DNA of 64,000 nt from Gnetum montanum (taxonomy: Eukaryota > Streptophyta > Gnetopsida > Gnetales > Gnetaceae). Of this stretch, positions 11,366 through 21,960 are shown piece by piece. The DNA is taken from NCBI GenBank assembly GCA_015680685.1, contig MNCI01005015.1, positions 78,357 through 142,356 on the forward strand, given 5' to 3'. Made by a program: the position numbers and the translations under genes. A model generated the notes under the pieces. That model was not told where the DNA came from and did not search any database. It saw only the letters and a program-made list of their open reading frames with translations. How positions within the stretch are numbered: position 1 is the first letter of the stretch; the number at the start of each line of letters is the position of its first letter.

Positions 11366-12761
11366 TGAAACACCACAAAAATTTCAAGTTTGGCACTTAT
11401 CTAACAAGAAGCAGATCCCCGTGACCCACAGGCGACTTTGGCTACATTTGAAGTCACGCATGGAAAGTTTGAGGATCGAAACACTTTGTTTTTATCAAGT
11501 GTTGTGCCAGCGTATATGCCCGGCACGCTCAGCGTATACGCCCCAACGTATGCGCCCGGCATTTTCAACGTATATGCCCCAGCGTATACGCCTGACGCCT
11601 AGCGTACACGCCTCACATGTACGCTCAGTAGGTGCAACAGGAGCGAGAATTGAAGCAAGTCGACATCCAACATCCATCAGCATATACGCCCCAACGTATA
11701 CGCCAGCATCCACAAACGTTTACGCCCTGGCATATATGCCAGCATTCATCAGTGTTTACGCCCCGGCGTATACACCAGCATTCGTCAGCGTATACGCCCC
11801 AGTGTATACGCTAGCATTCGTCAGCGTGTACGCCCCAGCGTATACGCCCAGCGTCCACCCAAGTTCACATGCCTAGCAAGTCTAGCGTATACGCCCAGCG
11901 TATATGCCAGCCTGATGTAGCGTATACGCCCAGCGTATACCATATTTCTAAATTGTAAGCACCCGGTCGACATGCCACGTGTCTCCCAGCCCGATTTTCC
12001 CAGTAAAAGCCCAGTTTTCCGTGAATTCAAGGTTGGCAAAAATTTACCAGAGCAGACCCAAAAGCAATTACGCTGCAAACCAGAGCCTAAAATCTCTTAC
12101 GCTAGAAGTCCTGTACACCGAGCACAGTCTTTACGCTTTGCCTACCATGCGAACCAGCCGCATCCCTACACCCACAGGGGCTTTACGTCCGCCTTGTGCT
12201 CAGCCACAACTACGTTAGACCGGTGCACTAGACTTCCACTCCATAATACAGTTTACAGTTTACAGTTTACGCTAATTTCTTGCATGTGTTTCTGCTTACA
12301 CTCGTTTACATTTACGCTCTGATTATGCCGCCTACACTTTGTTTACACTGTTTACGCTGTCGGCATCCTATTTACGCTTTACGCCCATTTTACGCCCTGT
12401 TACGCCGTGTACTAGAGTTCACGCCCCGTTTACGCTATGTTCAGGTTTACGCTCAGTTTACACTGCATATATCAGTTTACGCTGTTTATGCCGTTATGCC
12501 ATTTACATTTTGCTTACGCCCTGTTTTCACTGTTCACTCCGTTTTATGCCCGTTACACTGTTTACGCATAACCCAGCGTATAACACTTCGGTGATGCTCG
12601 GGGAAATCCTTGTCTGATCCGTGTGCGGACCACTCAAGGTACTCTACCTTCGTGCATTCCAGCTCGCCCTCAGGTGAAGGTAGGGTCATTTGTGCTCGCC
12701 CTGCGATCCCACGGTCTCTGTTTCTCCTTTCAGCCGGGGACCGATGATTTCAGGCGGTACA
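11366..12761 (+). repeat. T1 3' LTR (about 1396 bp)
   Basis: It starts TGAAACACC after the polypurine tract and ends GCGGTACA, matching the T2 LTR (26870-28089) at both ends and through the 3' block GGGGAAATCCTTGTCTGATC. The 5' third holds many GCGTATACGC palindromes (11510-11945), and 12190-12580 is packed with TTTACGC words. A TATAAAAG equivalent seen in T2 is decayed here to AGTAAAAG near 12000. The right edge abuts T2 gag. Confidence 0.85.
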
Positions 12762-12762
12762 G

Positions 12763-13090
12763 AAGGTAGTGGACTTCTACCACGATGATCTCTTCAGCTC
12801 TTCTGTCCCACCCTTAACCTTACCCAAAGGCGTCTCCTTACCAACACTAACCAAGTATAACGGGGAGATGGACCCCAATGCACATCTCATAACGTTTAGG
12901 CTAGAATGTGCGTTGCTACAGGCATGGCCCCATGCCATTCTCCGAGTGTTTCCCATGTCCCTCGCAGGGAGAGCACTCGACTGGTACCGGGCCCTGCCAA
13001 AGAATTCCATCTTCTCCTTGGAAGACTTATTACACCAGTTTGTGACCAGGTTCAAGTACAATTTGAAACCTGAAGCCACGCTAGATAGAT
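12763..13090 (+). pseudogene. T2 gag, conserved capsid part, before the viral-type insert
   Basis: The translation contains DFYHDDL, LTKYNGEMDPNAHL, ALDWYRALP and QFVTRFKYNL, the signature of the plant retrotransposon Gag capsid region (Retrotrans_gag type), which assembles the particle. T3 carries the same sequence order without interruption at about 56280-55920 (minus). The frame is cut after KPEATLD near 13090 by unrelated AT-rich sequence, and resumes at about 13657. Confidence 0.85.
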
Positions 13091-13656
13091 GCATTAATTG
13101 ATTCAGGAGCAGAGGTAACATTAGCAAATGAAGCCATAATTCCAGAATATTTATGGGAAGAATGTGACAGGTTGATAGTAAACTTCAACAAAGCAGCAAC
13201 AACAATCAACCGTAAGTTTACCTTACCAGTAATGTTACCAAATAATTCTACTTTTCCTTTACAAATTAATGCTATCAATTGGCTTTCATATGACATGGTT
13301 ATAGGAGTAGACAATTTAGCCTTATTAGAACCTTATATGGTTTCTCCTAGGCATGTTTATTTAGGTAAACATAAGTTTTATAGCAAACATGAGCTTTGGA
13401 CAAATCAGGAAGTTCTTAGAAAAGACTAATAGGGAGTTGTGTTACACTCAGGAAACACAACAGTTAGTTAAGAAATTAAATAATAGATTAGGTAAAAGTT
13501 TATGTTTAGAATTATGTCCCGAAGAAAAATTCAAGTGTATGTGTGTAGAGTGTATGTGTGAAAGCAGAGATATCTCAGATTGCTGCGTTGTGCGCATCTG
13601 AAAGCATTCCTACTCCATGTCCATGTAAGATCTGTATCTGTACAGAAGTGTGATTA
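13091..13656 (+). pseudogene. Caulimovirid-like (endogenous pararetrovirus) protease fragment inserted in T2 gag
   Basis: The insert is much more AT-rich than the surrounding gag. Its frame begins ALIDSGAEVTLA, an aspartic protease active-site motif, and continues with IPEYLWEECDR and DMVIGVDNLALLEPY, an arrangement recalling caulimovirus proteases. A frameshift near 13390 leads into a Cys-rich stretch (KCMCVECMC, about 13540), and stops follow. ATAGAT occurs at both edges (13085-13090 and 13657-13662), so the piece arrived as a clean insertion or by microhomology joining. No RT or movement protein is present. A divergent retrotransposon protease is the alternative. Confidence 0.55.
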
Positions 13657-15348
13657 ATAGATTGGACATTGGTTCCGCTTGAACCTATACAGAAATTCAT
13701 TCAGAGGTGGAGCACTGCCCTCAACGAACTACATGAGCCAATATCCCAGACCTACCTGCTTACTATTCTAAAAGGGGCTATTAACAATTTCTTTAAATCC
13801 AAGCTATACTACCTTAACGCATGTAATCTTAACCAAGCATTTGTACAAATTAAAAACATAGAAGAGGCGGCCCAAAACAACCATGACCCTGCATACCTAG
13901 CCTTTAACAATCAACACACTAAAAAAGATAAAGAAAAGGCTAAGGCCACGATAGCGGCGATATCGGGGACGCAACAATAAAACAAACTGCCGGTAACTCC
14001 TACTAACTACAACAAACCAACTCCCACAACCGCGCAAGAATCATCATCGCAATAGAACCCAACAAATCGTACATGAAATTTCGATAGGAAAGAACACTCT
14101 CAATACACGCCTCTGCCAATGAAGCCATCCCAGCTCTTCGATCAACTCCTGAAGGCTGGGTTAATGAAGCATAAGTAGTTATCTCCTGTGGCCATACAGA
14201 GACACGACCAGTTCTGTCAACTCGTTCAGAACCCAAGCCTAGCAACACCGGATGAGCCTCCCATACCCAAAGGATTCAGAATGGATCGCTTTTGCAACTA
14301 CCATCAACGCAACGGGAATGGTACAGATTACTGTTTCACCTTGAAGCAGGATATTCAGCGAATGATCGATGAAGGCCAAGTCACTTTTGATGAGGCCAAC
14401 CCAGTCCAACTGCAAAATCAGGCTATGGGGGTGTATAAAGACCCCTTGAACACCAAAGAGGTGCCGTACGTCATCAATACAATCTACCTTGATGATGATT
14501 CCGATACACCCAATATTAACACTGTCTACCCCCAATATAAACAAGAAACACCTAATAGGCCATTCATAGTTCAAATTCCTCCCGCTGTGTCCACGCCTGC
14601 GCCTCAACCACCACGTGCCCCCAAGCAGCCATACGTCATCCGAGTACCCTCGGCCATACCCACATCCAACATCATGATGCGTGAAAAACCATACGTGGTG
14701 CATGTCCCTCCGGTCATTCCCTCAAATGCACCAACCCCTCATGCTCGGCCTACCCCTTTCGTAGTCCGAGTACCACCCGTCGTTGCAACAACGGAGGTCC
14801 AACCTCTATCAAAACCAACCCCATACATTGTTAGGACACTCGAAAGTCCTAACGATTATCAAACCTCCACCTCACGAGCGCAAGGCAAACCTAGCCCTTA
14901 CGTCACTAGGGTCTCTGGCCAGCCTTTGGCACAAATGTTCGACACTGTCCAACCGCAACCCCGCCCAGCTCTGTATGTGGTAAGGATGCTAGGGCAACCC
15001 GAGGCTCTAAGACCAGCCCCACCTCCACACCACACACGAGAACGCCTAGCAGATAGGCTTACACGTGAACGTGTGGAGAAGGAACGCCAACGGCTAGCTA
15101 TGGGGCTACCTAAGCCCACTCCACTTAACTCCGTACCCATGTCGTCATCCAATGACCGACCGAACGTAGGCAATGAAGGCGAATCATCTCAAAAACATGA
15201 ACCACCTAAAACGACAGTTCCAACCAAGAATGACAAATCAACAAAATGGGAAATAAAACTTTTGGGTCCAATGGACCTAGTCACCGTCAATAAAAACGTC
15301 CCCAACAGTAGAGATTTCGCACATAGTCACCCAACAGTAGAGCTTTGA
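13657..15348 (+). pseudogene. T2 gag C-terminal half: knuckle region and PYVIRVP repeats
   Basis: The frame resumes at PIQKFIQRWSTALNE (about 13676), passes stops near 13978-14178, then is open from 14188. FCNYHQRNGNGTDYC (about 14296) is a zinc-knuckle-like C-H-x-C site; T3 has GHDTDYC where T2 has GNGTDYC, so the second His is Asn here. Behind it come about seven proline-rich repeats of the PYVIRVP or PFVVRVP type (14560-15000), also found in T3 and T4. A 29-bp imperfect duplication (15302 and 15331) breaks the frame before the protease. Confidence 0.8.
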
Positions 15349-15365
15349 CATAAGTCACCCAAGCA

Positions 15366-16352
15366 TTGAAGCAAAAGAACACTTCACTAAGCTTGTACGA
15401 CTTGGTTCTAACATCCCAAACACATAGGGAAGCTTTGGTACGTATGTTAACGTCAATCCCGGTAAGTGAGGACTTGCCCCCAAATGAACCCTCCATTCAT
15501 GCGGTGATGTACTCGCCTCACGGGACTACTCCTAAACCCGTAAGCTTCCATGACGACAACATTAAGGTGGACAAGAAAATAGGGGAAATAACAATAGCCC
15601 CCATGTTCATAACGATACGTATGAACCAGTTCAAGATACATAGGATCCACGTAAACGATGGAGCCGCAACAAATGTTGTACCATATCCCATCGTTGAACA
15701 ACTGGGGCTTACTAAGTCAATTAAACCATCCGCAACTACATGTTTAAAGTCATTTAGCGGGTCACGCGTAATGGTAAAAGGCACAATTACCTTGGATTTC
15801 ATAGTGGGAGACCAGTTCCCTACATCTACCGACTTCCTAGTGGTCGATGAAATGCTAGGATTCAACCTAATATTGGGAAGACCCTGGTTGGCCCAACTGA
15901 GAGCTATCTCCTCCCCTATACACCAAGAAATTCACCTGCCTTATGAGGGTGGTGAAATCATCATACACGGGGAAGCAGCTACTCCTATCATTTCATCACA
16001 CATGGACACGGACCAAGGCTCAGAGGTCGAGCTGGAAGAGCCTAAAGGAAAAGATAAAAATGCACAACAACTGGTAAGTAGTAAGCCTTTGAACATAGAA
16101 CAAGACCCACCTAAAACAAAAATGCCTGCGCCGGACACTGTACATGCAACTCCTCAAGTGGAAACTAACACAGAATTTGCAACAACTACCAAGACATCTG
16201 AAGATATTGACACAGGAACCATTCCATCAGACGTCCCTTAGACCGAGTTACCATTCAACGTGATCAACGAAGGGGACGCTGAATACAGAATCATACCCGT
16301 TGACATATCGCCTAACATTAAAAAGAAAAAGATCAAAAAACTATTAAAATAA
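15366..16352 (+). pseudogene. T2 protease and C-terminal tail of gag-pro
   Basis: The retropepsin-like region has VNDGAATNVV at about 15651-15680 where T1 and T3 have DDGA, so the first, normally catalytic Asp is Asn: the enzyme should be inactive. LILGRPWLAQ follows near 15870. The stop at 16239-16241 (TAG) stands where T1 has TGG. The frame then continues to KKIKKLLK and TAA at 16350-16352. Hairpin repeats start within 20 bases. Confidence 0.8.
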
Positions 16353-16365
16353 TACCATCCACTCC

Positions 16366-16648
16366 CAGTCCGAAATGAAGTTAAAGTATAACATGTCCGA
16401 AACGACGTTAAACTACACGCAGTCCGAAATGACGTTAAACTATAACATGTCCGAAATGACGCTAAACTACGATAAACCAAAAAACACTAAGCTACACGCC
16501 GAGTCCGGAATAACGTTAAACTAGCATGTTCGCAATGACATAAAACTAGCCACGATCAACAATGATCAGTCGATCGATAAATCTATTTGCATCCTTCAAA
16601 ATATTTCCTAATTACACTCGGGCCCGAAATGGCCATAAACTAGTACTT
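16366..16648 (+). repeat. T2 hairpin-TAAACT cluster, gag-pro side
   Basis: About eight units: mostly GTC/GAC arms around CGAAAT or CGAAAC followed by GTTAAACTA, one GATC/GATC unit near 16554-16567 without the tail, and one GGCC-CGAAAT-GGCC unit near 16621. T1 has three GGCC units here, so unit numbers change between copies. Confidence 0.75.
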
Positions 16649-19600
16649 GGTTTTCGTTTATCTTTTATAATTACATTTCCGCGTTACACTTAAAACAGAA
16701 AATGAACCAAAACATTTTACATTCCCGTGTCGTGTTTACAACCAAATTCAAAATCAACAAAAATTTTCTTACATGCAATGTTGCGCAATTACAAGTGCCA
16801 ACTGTTGTCGTCCATCTCAAAATTTTCAAATTACAATTCTCGTATAAATCTGAGTAAAAAAAAACAAAACAACAAAAACTTAAAAATTAAAAATGCTAAA
16901 CATCTGGGATGGGAGGGTCATCCCCTTTGGATCCACCAGTGTCAGGGGCCCCTGCTCCACTGGGGCCAGCTTCTTGGGCATCATCGCCACTTTCATCCTG
17001 AAAATACCAAAAAGAAACAACCAACATAAGAATAAGCGATGTCAAAATTTTAAACGTTATTCAATAAATTCACTTCATAAGGACAAAACGCTTACCATGG
17101 GAGATCCCCCTAAGCCAAATTCCAGCCGACAAAGGATTTCCTTCTCTGAAACGCTGGCCCAATCTGTCCCATCAAGGCCTAAGTCGACGTTTCCCAAAGT
17201 CTTGCCTTTGTCGACAGCCGACTAGGTAGGATGTTTCAGAGGGAACTCACCCACCGATGTTTCCCCAGAAGCAGTCGTGATCACCCTTGTAGGCGACTCC
17301 ATCTCCACAGTTGTATTCTGAGCAAAAGTATCGAAGGCAGAACACAAACCTAAACCTTCCACAAACATCTCTAGTTGGTGCTTTTCAACAGACACCTCTT
17401 TTAACGACTTCTTGTAGTAATGTTTGTGATTTTTCTCATCCTGACCCCACTTATGAACCTTGGAAGCGAAAGCTTTCCAATCTTGACATTTAAGGTTCAG
17501 GAGATCAATTTGGGCTTTGTGCTCTGCCATTCTCCGAGTCAGCGACGCATGACGATTCAGTAGATTCCAATACCTGGTGTACGTAACCTCGGACGTTCGC
17601 CAGGAGCGATCTCCGCTTAGTTTAGCAGCGGCGAACTTGTACCGAGCCTTCAGATCATCACGTTCCACTAACAACTCAGAGACTGCCTTTTCTTTTGCCT
17701 GTATCTGCAGCCACAACTGCTCAATGGAACACCTACAGGTCCATAACGACTTAGGGTTGTGCACAAGGCCTTTTGCAACTCCCTCGTAAACAGGCCTTGG
17801 CACCTGTTCCACTTCTGGGGAAAGCGTGATTAAACTTTCTATGCTAATGCTTTCAGAGGGATCCCATCTCAATTGAGCACCTACCCACACAAAAAATACA
17901 AGTGTTAAAACAATATAAACAAGATGGGAAACTCCAAACCTCTACATGATTTATACCTATATCAGGGTGGGTCTCTTGGATCCGTTCAACAACTTCCTCC
18001 ATGATTCTAGCCACAAAATCCATTTACTTGGCATTTCCGACCAAGTAAATGGCTCACGAGTATGGGAACTAACCTCAGCGGTCCTCTCAAGGGGAACCGT
18101 CTTCATGGGTACGTCCAACCGCACCGTCCTGGTCTCGCTGCCTTCATCTGAACAAGATAAAAACATGAAAATAAAATACCATGGGACTGACAATTGATCA
18201 AGCAATTCAAAATGAAATAAAAAAGAAAAAAATGTACTGTGCTCTTTGTCACCTTCTGGAGGATCTCCTAGGTCCAGATCTCCCTTGAGGAAGCTGCTGA
18301 ACATCTGATTGATACCATCCTAATCATCCAACAGTTCAGTTTCAGTGGTATTTTCCTTTAACTCCTCCGTTCCCCTACCCTGGCTCTTCTCCGTGTTTTC
18401 CTCCTCGTTATTCTTCTCCGTGTTGGTCTCCTCCTCCTTGGTGATAGTCTCTAAAGCCTGCTTCCTCACTTTTTAAAAAATCAAGCCAAAAATATCAATG
18501 ACACATAAGCGATTAAAGAAAAAGTTATAAACAAAACGAAAACGATAAAACAATAAGCGGGTGAGCTCTGCTTACTAGGCATCTTGAAGCGTATGCGCTT
18601 CACGCGTGGCCGGTTCACATCCGAGACTTCCTCAGTCACACGTTCAGGCCTTTTTAACTTTGACTTGGCTTGGCCGACGGTCTCCTTGATGACCCGTTCT
18701 GCCCTTCAAGCAGTGTAGGGTACATCGTCTGGCTTCAATCCCAAACTATCATGTGTGTGAATTGAAGTGCCAGATGATCCCCCTGTAGTAATAGAAACGG
18801 ATTCATCAATGCCTTCAGGTGCATCTTGGGATTTAGCTGTCTCAAACAAGTGATTGACCCACGGGCGGGATAGTTGACCCCGATCCTGCAGAACAAACTT
18901 GTTGTCTGCACGAACTACCAGGAACTCGGAAAAACGGTGCAGGTAACTGGCGAAGAACACAAAGGTGAAGTGGGATTACACCTCGATGTTCGAATGCAAC
19001 CATACTATCTCCTTGTGCATGCTCGACAACAAAAATTGGGCCCAGTTATATTGCATGCCCATCTCCAAGATAGTTCGCATCACACGAACAGCCTCAACCC
19101 CAAGACTGCTCACCTGGGAAAGGGTTTTAGGGAATACCTGTGCCTGGAACAGGGGATATAATTCGTTCACTTCCACAACTTTTGCTTTCCCCTGCATCGG
19201 GAATCCCTTGGCACCCTTGGCCATGCCTAGCCAAGCTTCCAACTCACGAATCGTCTGGAGCTCTTTATGAGCTCTGTCTAATACTACATTTAAACCATCT
19301 ACTGGTACGCCAAATAAGTTTGAAAAGAACATGGGCGATAGATGAAAAACTACCTTGACACCCTTAATCCGGGTGCTATAGTGTGAGACAGACTCATTAA
19401 AAGAGTCCACGATCCCAATCATCTCCCCAATGGATACGTCAGGACTCAGCGTCATAAAGAGCTCCATGAGCCTGGCATCATCTAGGCAACGAGTGATGGA
19501 TGGTGGAGCTTGTCTACGCAACCACTTTTGAGCCTTAGTCACCTCCCCAAACTTCATCGACAAAGTAGTCTCGGTTCGTCCTATTGTCACTGGATCCCCA

Positions 19601-20045
19601 CCAGGAGGTACATCAACTGTAAAAGCAATTTAAAATGGTCATATCAGCATAAATCCAAACAGTTGGACAAACCCACTAACATATCTAGGAAATGTTATCA
19701 CTTACCGTTAGTGGTGGATTTACAAGTGCTGCCAAAGTCATGAGCGAAAACTGGCCCGTTATCTGACCAGTCTTCATGAAGCCACCCACGAGCTTTGCAC
19801 ATTGCGAATGCCCTGGAGAACTGCTTATGAAAATGGACGATCGAACCCTTCGTTTGACCCAGCACGGTTCCACGAAGGGTGGGGCCTGTCATGAATGCCT
19901 CCAGAGCAGTGCGAGCAAGAGCTAGTCCTTCATCCTCAATGAGTGTCCTGTCCGAGTTGGTCTTCGGCCTGTAAACAAATATATGTCAAAACAAGAAACA
20001 AACACCAAACGGCGAAAGGAAAACAATAAAATTAAATGGTCCCAC

Positions 20046-20495
20046 CTGTCTACTCGGTACACCATGCCGGGAGGATTCTGGAACAATGTGTGTGCATCGG
20101 TAGCTATGAACAATGTATTGTTGAGGTAGTCTAACCCTCGCGGCAATAGTGCCCACACGCGCGTTAATGGATGTGTTGACCTGGGCCCACGGGTAGTACC
20201 ATCCTTGTTAACAAGTGGCCCCTCGTCAATGTCTTCTATGAAGACCATGACACCCTCTGCAGCCCCCGACAGCATTGCCTCAACGATGCTCTGTGCAATC
20301 ACTTCGCTAAAGTTCGACCAGATGGCCACCTCGAAATTGTCTAACAAGAAGGCCAGAAATGCACATGCGCCTTCCCTGAACCAAACCCCATTGTTATCCA
20401 CGATTAGATCTGGGGGAAGCTCCTAAGCCTCAATGGAGCCAACCCATGTTAACACCCTGACAAGTTCAACAACGATGAGGAAGCGCTTACTGTCC
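20046..20495 (-). pseudogene. FCP1/NIF-like HAD domain exon of the T2 antisense gene
   Basis: This 450-base exon has the same length as exon 2 of T3 and one base more than T1. Known FCP1-like plant proteins dephosphorylate proteins such as the RNA polymerase II tail. Here the order of blocks is kept: a hydrophobic strand (RFLIVVELVRVL), a loop, GVWFREGACAFLAFLLDNF, VAIWSN, then STHPLTRVW and TLFIATDAHTLFQNPPGMVY. The first catalytic Asp pair is absent. The call rests on block order read by eye. Confidence 0.55.
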
Positions 20496-20589
20496 CTGCA
20501 AGCACTCACGACGTCACGATAAATTAGCCACACTTCAAAACAGCCCGAAAAGCGAAAGTTTACATCATAAATCAACATTTAAAATCTAA

Positions 20590-21180
20590 AATTTTACTAA
20601 CTGTTTACACTTAGCGTAATACGTTGCTTGAAACTCAACGTATATGCTGTACACTGAGCGTATACGCTGCCTAACTCAGCATATACGCCGACAATGAACT
20701 ATTTTACGAACCTCTTACGCACAGCGTATACGCTGAAGAAACCCTCAACGTATGCGCCCAAGTTTGCTTCAGCGTAAACAGTCTACGCCGGCACTGAACA
20801 AAAAGTTTACGCCAGAAACATGAAAAAACAAGTTTATGCTGAAAGACAACTGTGCACGCACAGCGTATACGCTGAACAAATCCTCAGCATATACGCTGTC
20901 ACAGTAAACAAAGTTTACGTTGATAAAGCAAACAAATCACGCTGGCAAAATTCTACGCATAGAGAACTCATGACGTCGTGGCTTACGCTGACATAATAAT
21001 GCAGGAAAAATACTTACGTCGGTGAAACTGATTACGTCCTGACAGTTTACGCTAACTCAACTTTACGCTATGAAGTTACGCTCGGCGTATACGCCGAAAA
21101 TCCCAGATGCCAAAAACCCTCCACACTTGGCGTATACACCGAGACTATCTACGCTCAAAAAAGGAAGCACAGAAATAATC
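20590..21180. repeat. GCGTATACGC/TTTACGC-rich first intron of the T2 antisense gene
   Basis: Scattered copies of AGCGTATACGCTG, TTTACGC and decayed forms fill this intron, as in T1 (4896-5390). They are less regular than in T1 and no clear tandem period is visible. Confidence 0.6.
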
Positions 21181-21587
21181 ATAGAGGCAGGGATCAGAGC
21201 CTACCTGTGGGATGTCATAGGCCATGACAGGATCCTTGGCCTAGGTAGGCCCTGCAGCATGGCTTCAGTCTCCTCTGCAAAGGTCAAGTCAGGACCCTTC
21301 CTCCCCTGACCCTCCACTTCTTTCCCTTTGCCCATCTCGGCCTCCTTTACGCTGATTACACGAGTTTATGTTGAAGAAAACAACTGTCTACGCTGGCGCC
21401 TAAAATTCTGCACTCTGCGTCTACGCTGGGGTTTAGTGTTGGGCGTCTATGCTAGGGTTACTATTCGGCGTCTACGCTCACGAGCAAGTTTACACTTACA
21501 CCAGGCACGATAGTTTACGCTTACGCTTTAGCATTTTACGCTCTATCACTTTTAAAGTAAGAAACAAATGAAACCGCCCCCCCCCCC

Positions 21588-21595
21588 CTTATATA
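21588..21595 (-). promoter_or_regulatory. TATA box of the T2 antisense gene
   Basis: On the minus strand GTGCTATATAAGGGGG lies 253 bases upstream of the ATG at 21335; a run of about twelve C on the plus strand adjoins it. The position matches the TATA of T1 and T3. Confidence 0.5.
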
Positions 21596-21778
21596 GCACA
21601 CCGCTGACGCTGACGCCGTCGTTGCTCCTTTTGCCTTCTTTTGCCTTTTTTTTGCTTATTTTTAGTTAAAATTTATCCGAAATAATAATAAAAATTATTA
21701 AAAATAGAGATTATTACGCCTTGGCTTCCCCATGGACCCCATTTCACATGTTTATGCTGAACATTCTAGTAAAAACCC

Positions 21779-21850
21779 ATTTAAGGCCCGGTACGACCTT
21801 AAACTGCCATTAAGGCCTGGTAAGGCCTTAAACTACCATGCGTCCTGGTG
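21779..21850 (+). repeat. T2 hairpin-TAAACT units before pol
   Basis: Two clear units. TTAAGGCC 21810-21817 pairs perfectly with GGCCTTAA 21824-21831 around loop TGGTAA, then ACT follows. The unit before it pairs TTAAGG with CCTTAA around CCCGGTACGA. A degenerate third unit follows (GTCCTGGTGTGATGG). The equivalent place in T1 holds the 18-copy array. Confidence 0.75.
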
Positions 21851-21960
21851 TGATGGTAATCCACTATTATGCATGTACACATAGTTTAAAATCACCAAAA
21901 GACACAAAACGATACCCCTTTGCTTATGCAGCTCTCTGTTTATTGGCAGGAGCAAGCTCA

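Larger units (their letters stand above)
1..12761 (+). mobile_element. T1: TAT/Ogre-like Ty3/gypsy LTR retrotransposon, 5' end outside window
   Basis: This element runs, in order: end of gag-protease (1-761), hairpin repeats, antisense multi-exon gene (1242-5557, minus), 30-bp tandem array, pol (6514-9990), a second hairpin cluster, polypurine tract and 3' LTR (11366-12761). The DDG-type protease and two RNase H domains after RT point to the TAT/Ogre lineage (family knowledge). The LTR end at 12761 runs straight into the middle of the T2 gag, so I read T1 as inserted into T2 in the same orientation. The expected target duplication is GAAGG (12762-12766), but the left copy lies outside the window. 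Pol has about six in-frame stops, so T1 is not autonomous. Confidence 0.85.
16896..21335 (-). pseudogene. T2 copy of the antisense multi-exon gene
   Basis: Minus-strand exons read 21335-21205, 20495-20046, 19968-19706, 19616-18576, about 18475-18253, 18147-17957, 17880-17096 and 16997-16896. Introns have GT-AG ends, often GTAAG donors, and the phase carries through exons 1-4. Exon 2 is the FCP1/NIF-like domain (FLAFLLDNFEVAIWSN; later TLFIATDAHTLFQNPP, matching the DDSPYKALLNPP-type block of FCP1-like proteins). The usual acid DxDxT-type motif reads VVELVRVL, so phosphatase activity is unlikely. Exon 4 (347 codons) is helical; exon 5 is very acidic; exon 7 is a coiled coil. Stops lie in exons 2, 4, 5 and 7, and a one-base shift in exon 6. 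It lies wholly between T2 protease and RT. Confidence 0.75.

Noticed and set aside
11304-11876. Open frame starting MRFFVDASRVDSS across the T1 LTR start
   Set aside because: It covers the stem-loop, polypurine tract and palindrome repeats; T2 breaks it and no domain is seen.
16074-16084. GTAAGTAGTAA near the end of gag-pro (also at 501 in T1) as the donor for pol splicing
   Set aside because: It lies at codon phase 0, whereas the pol acceptors need a donor leaving one base; it also encodes conserved residues and is absent in T3.
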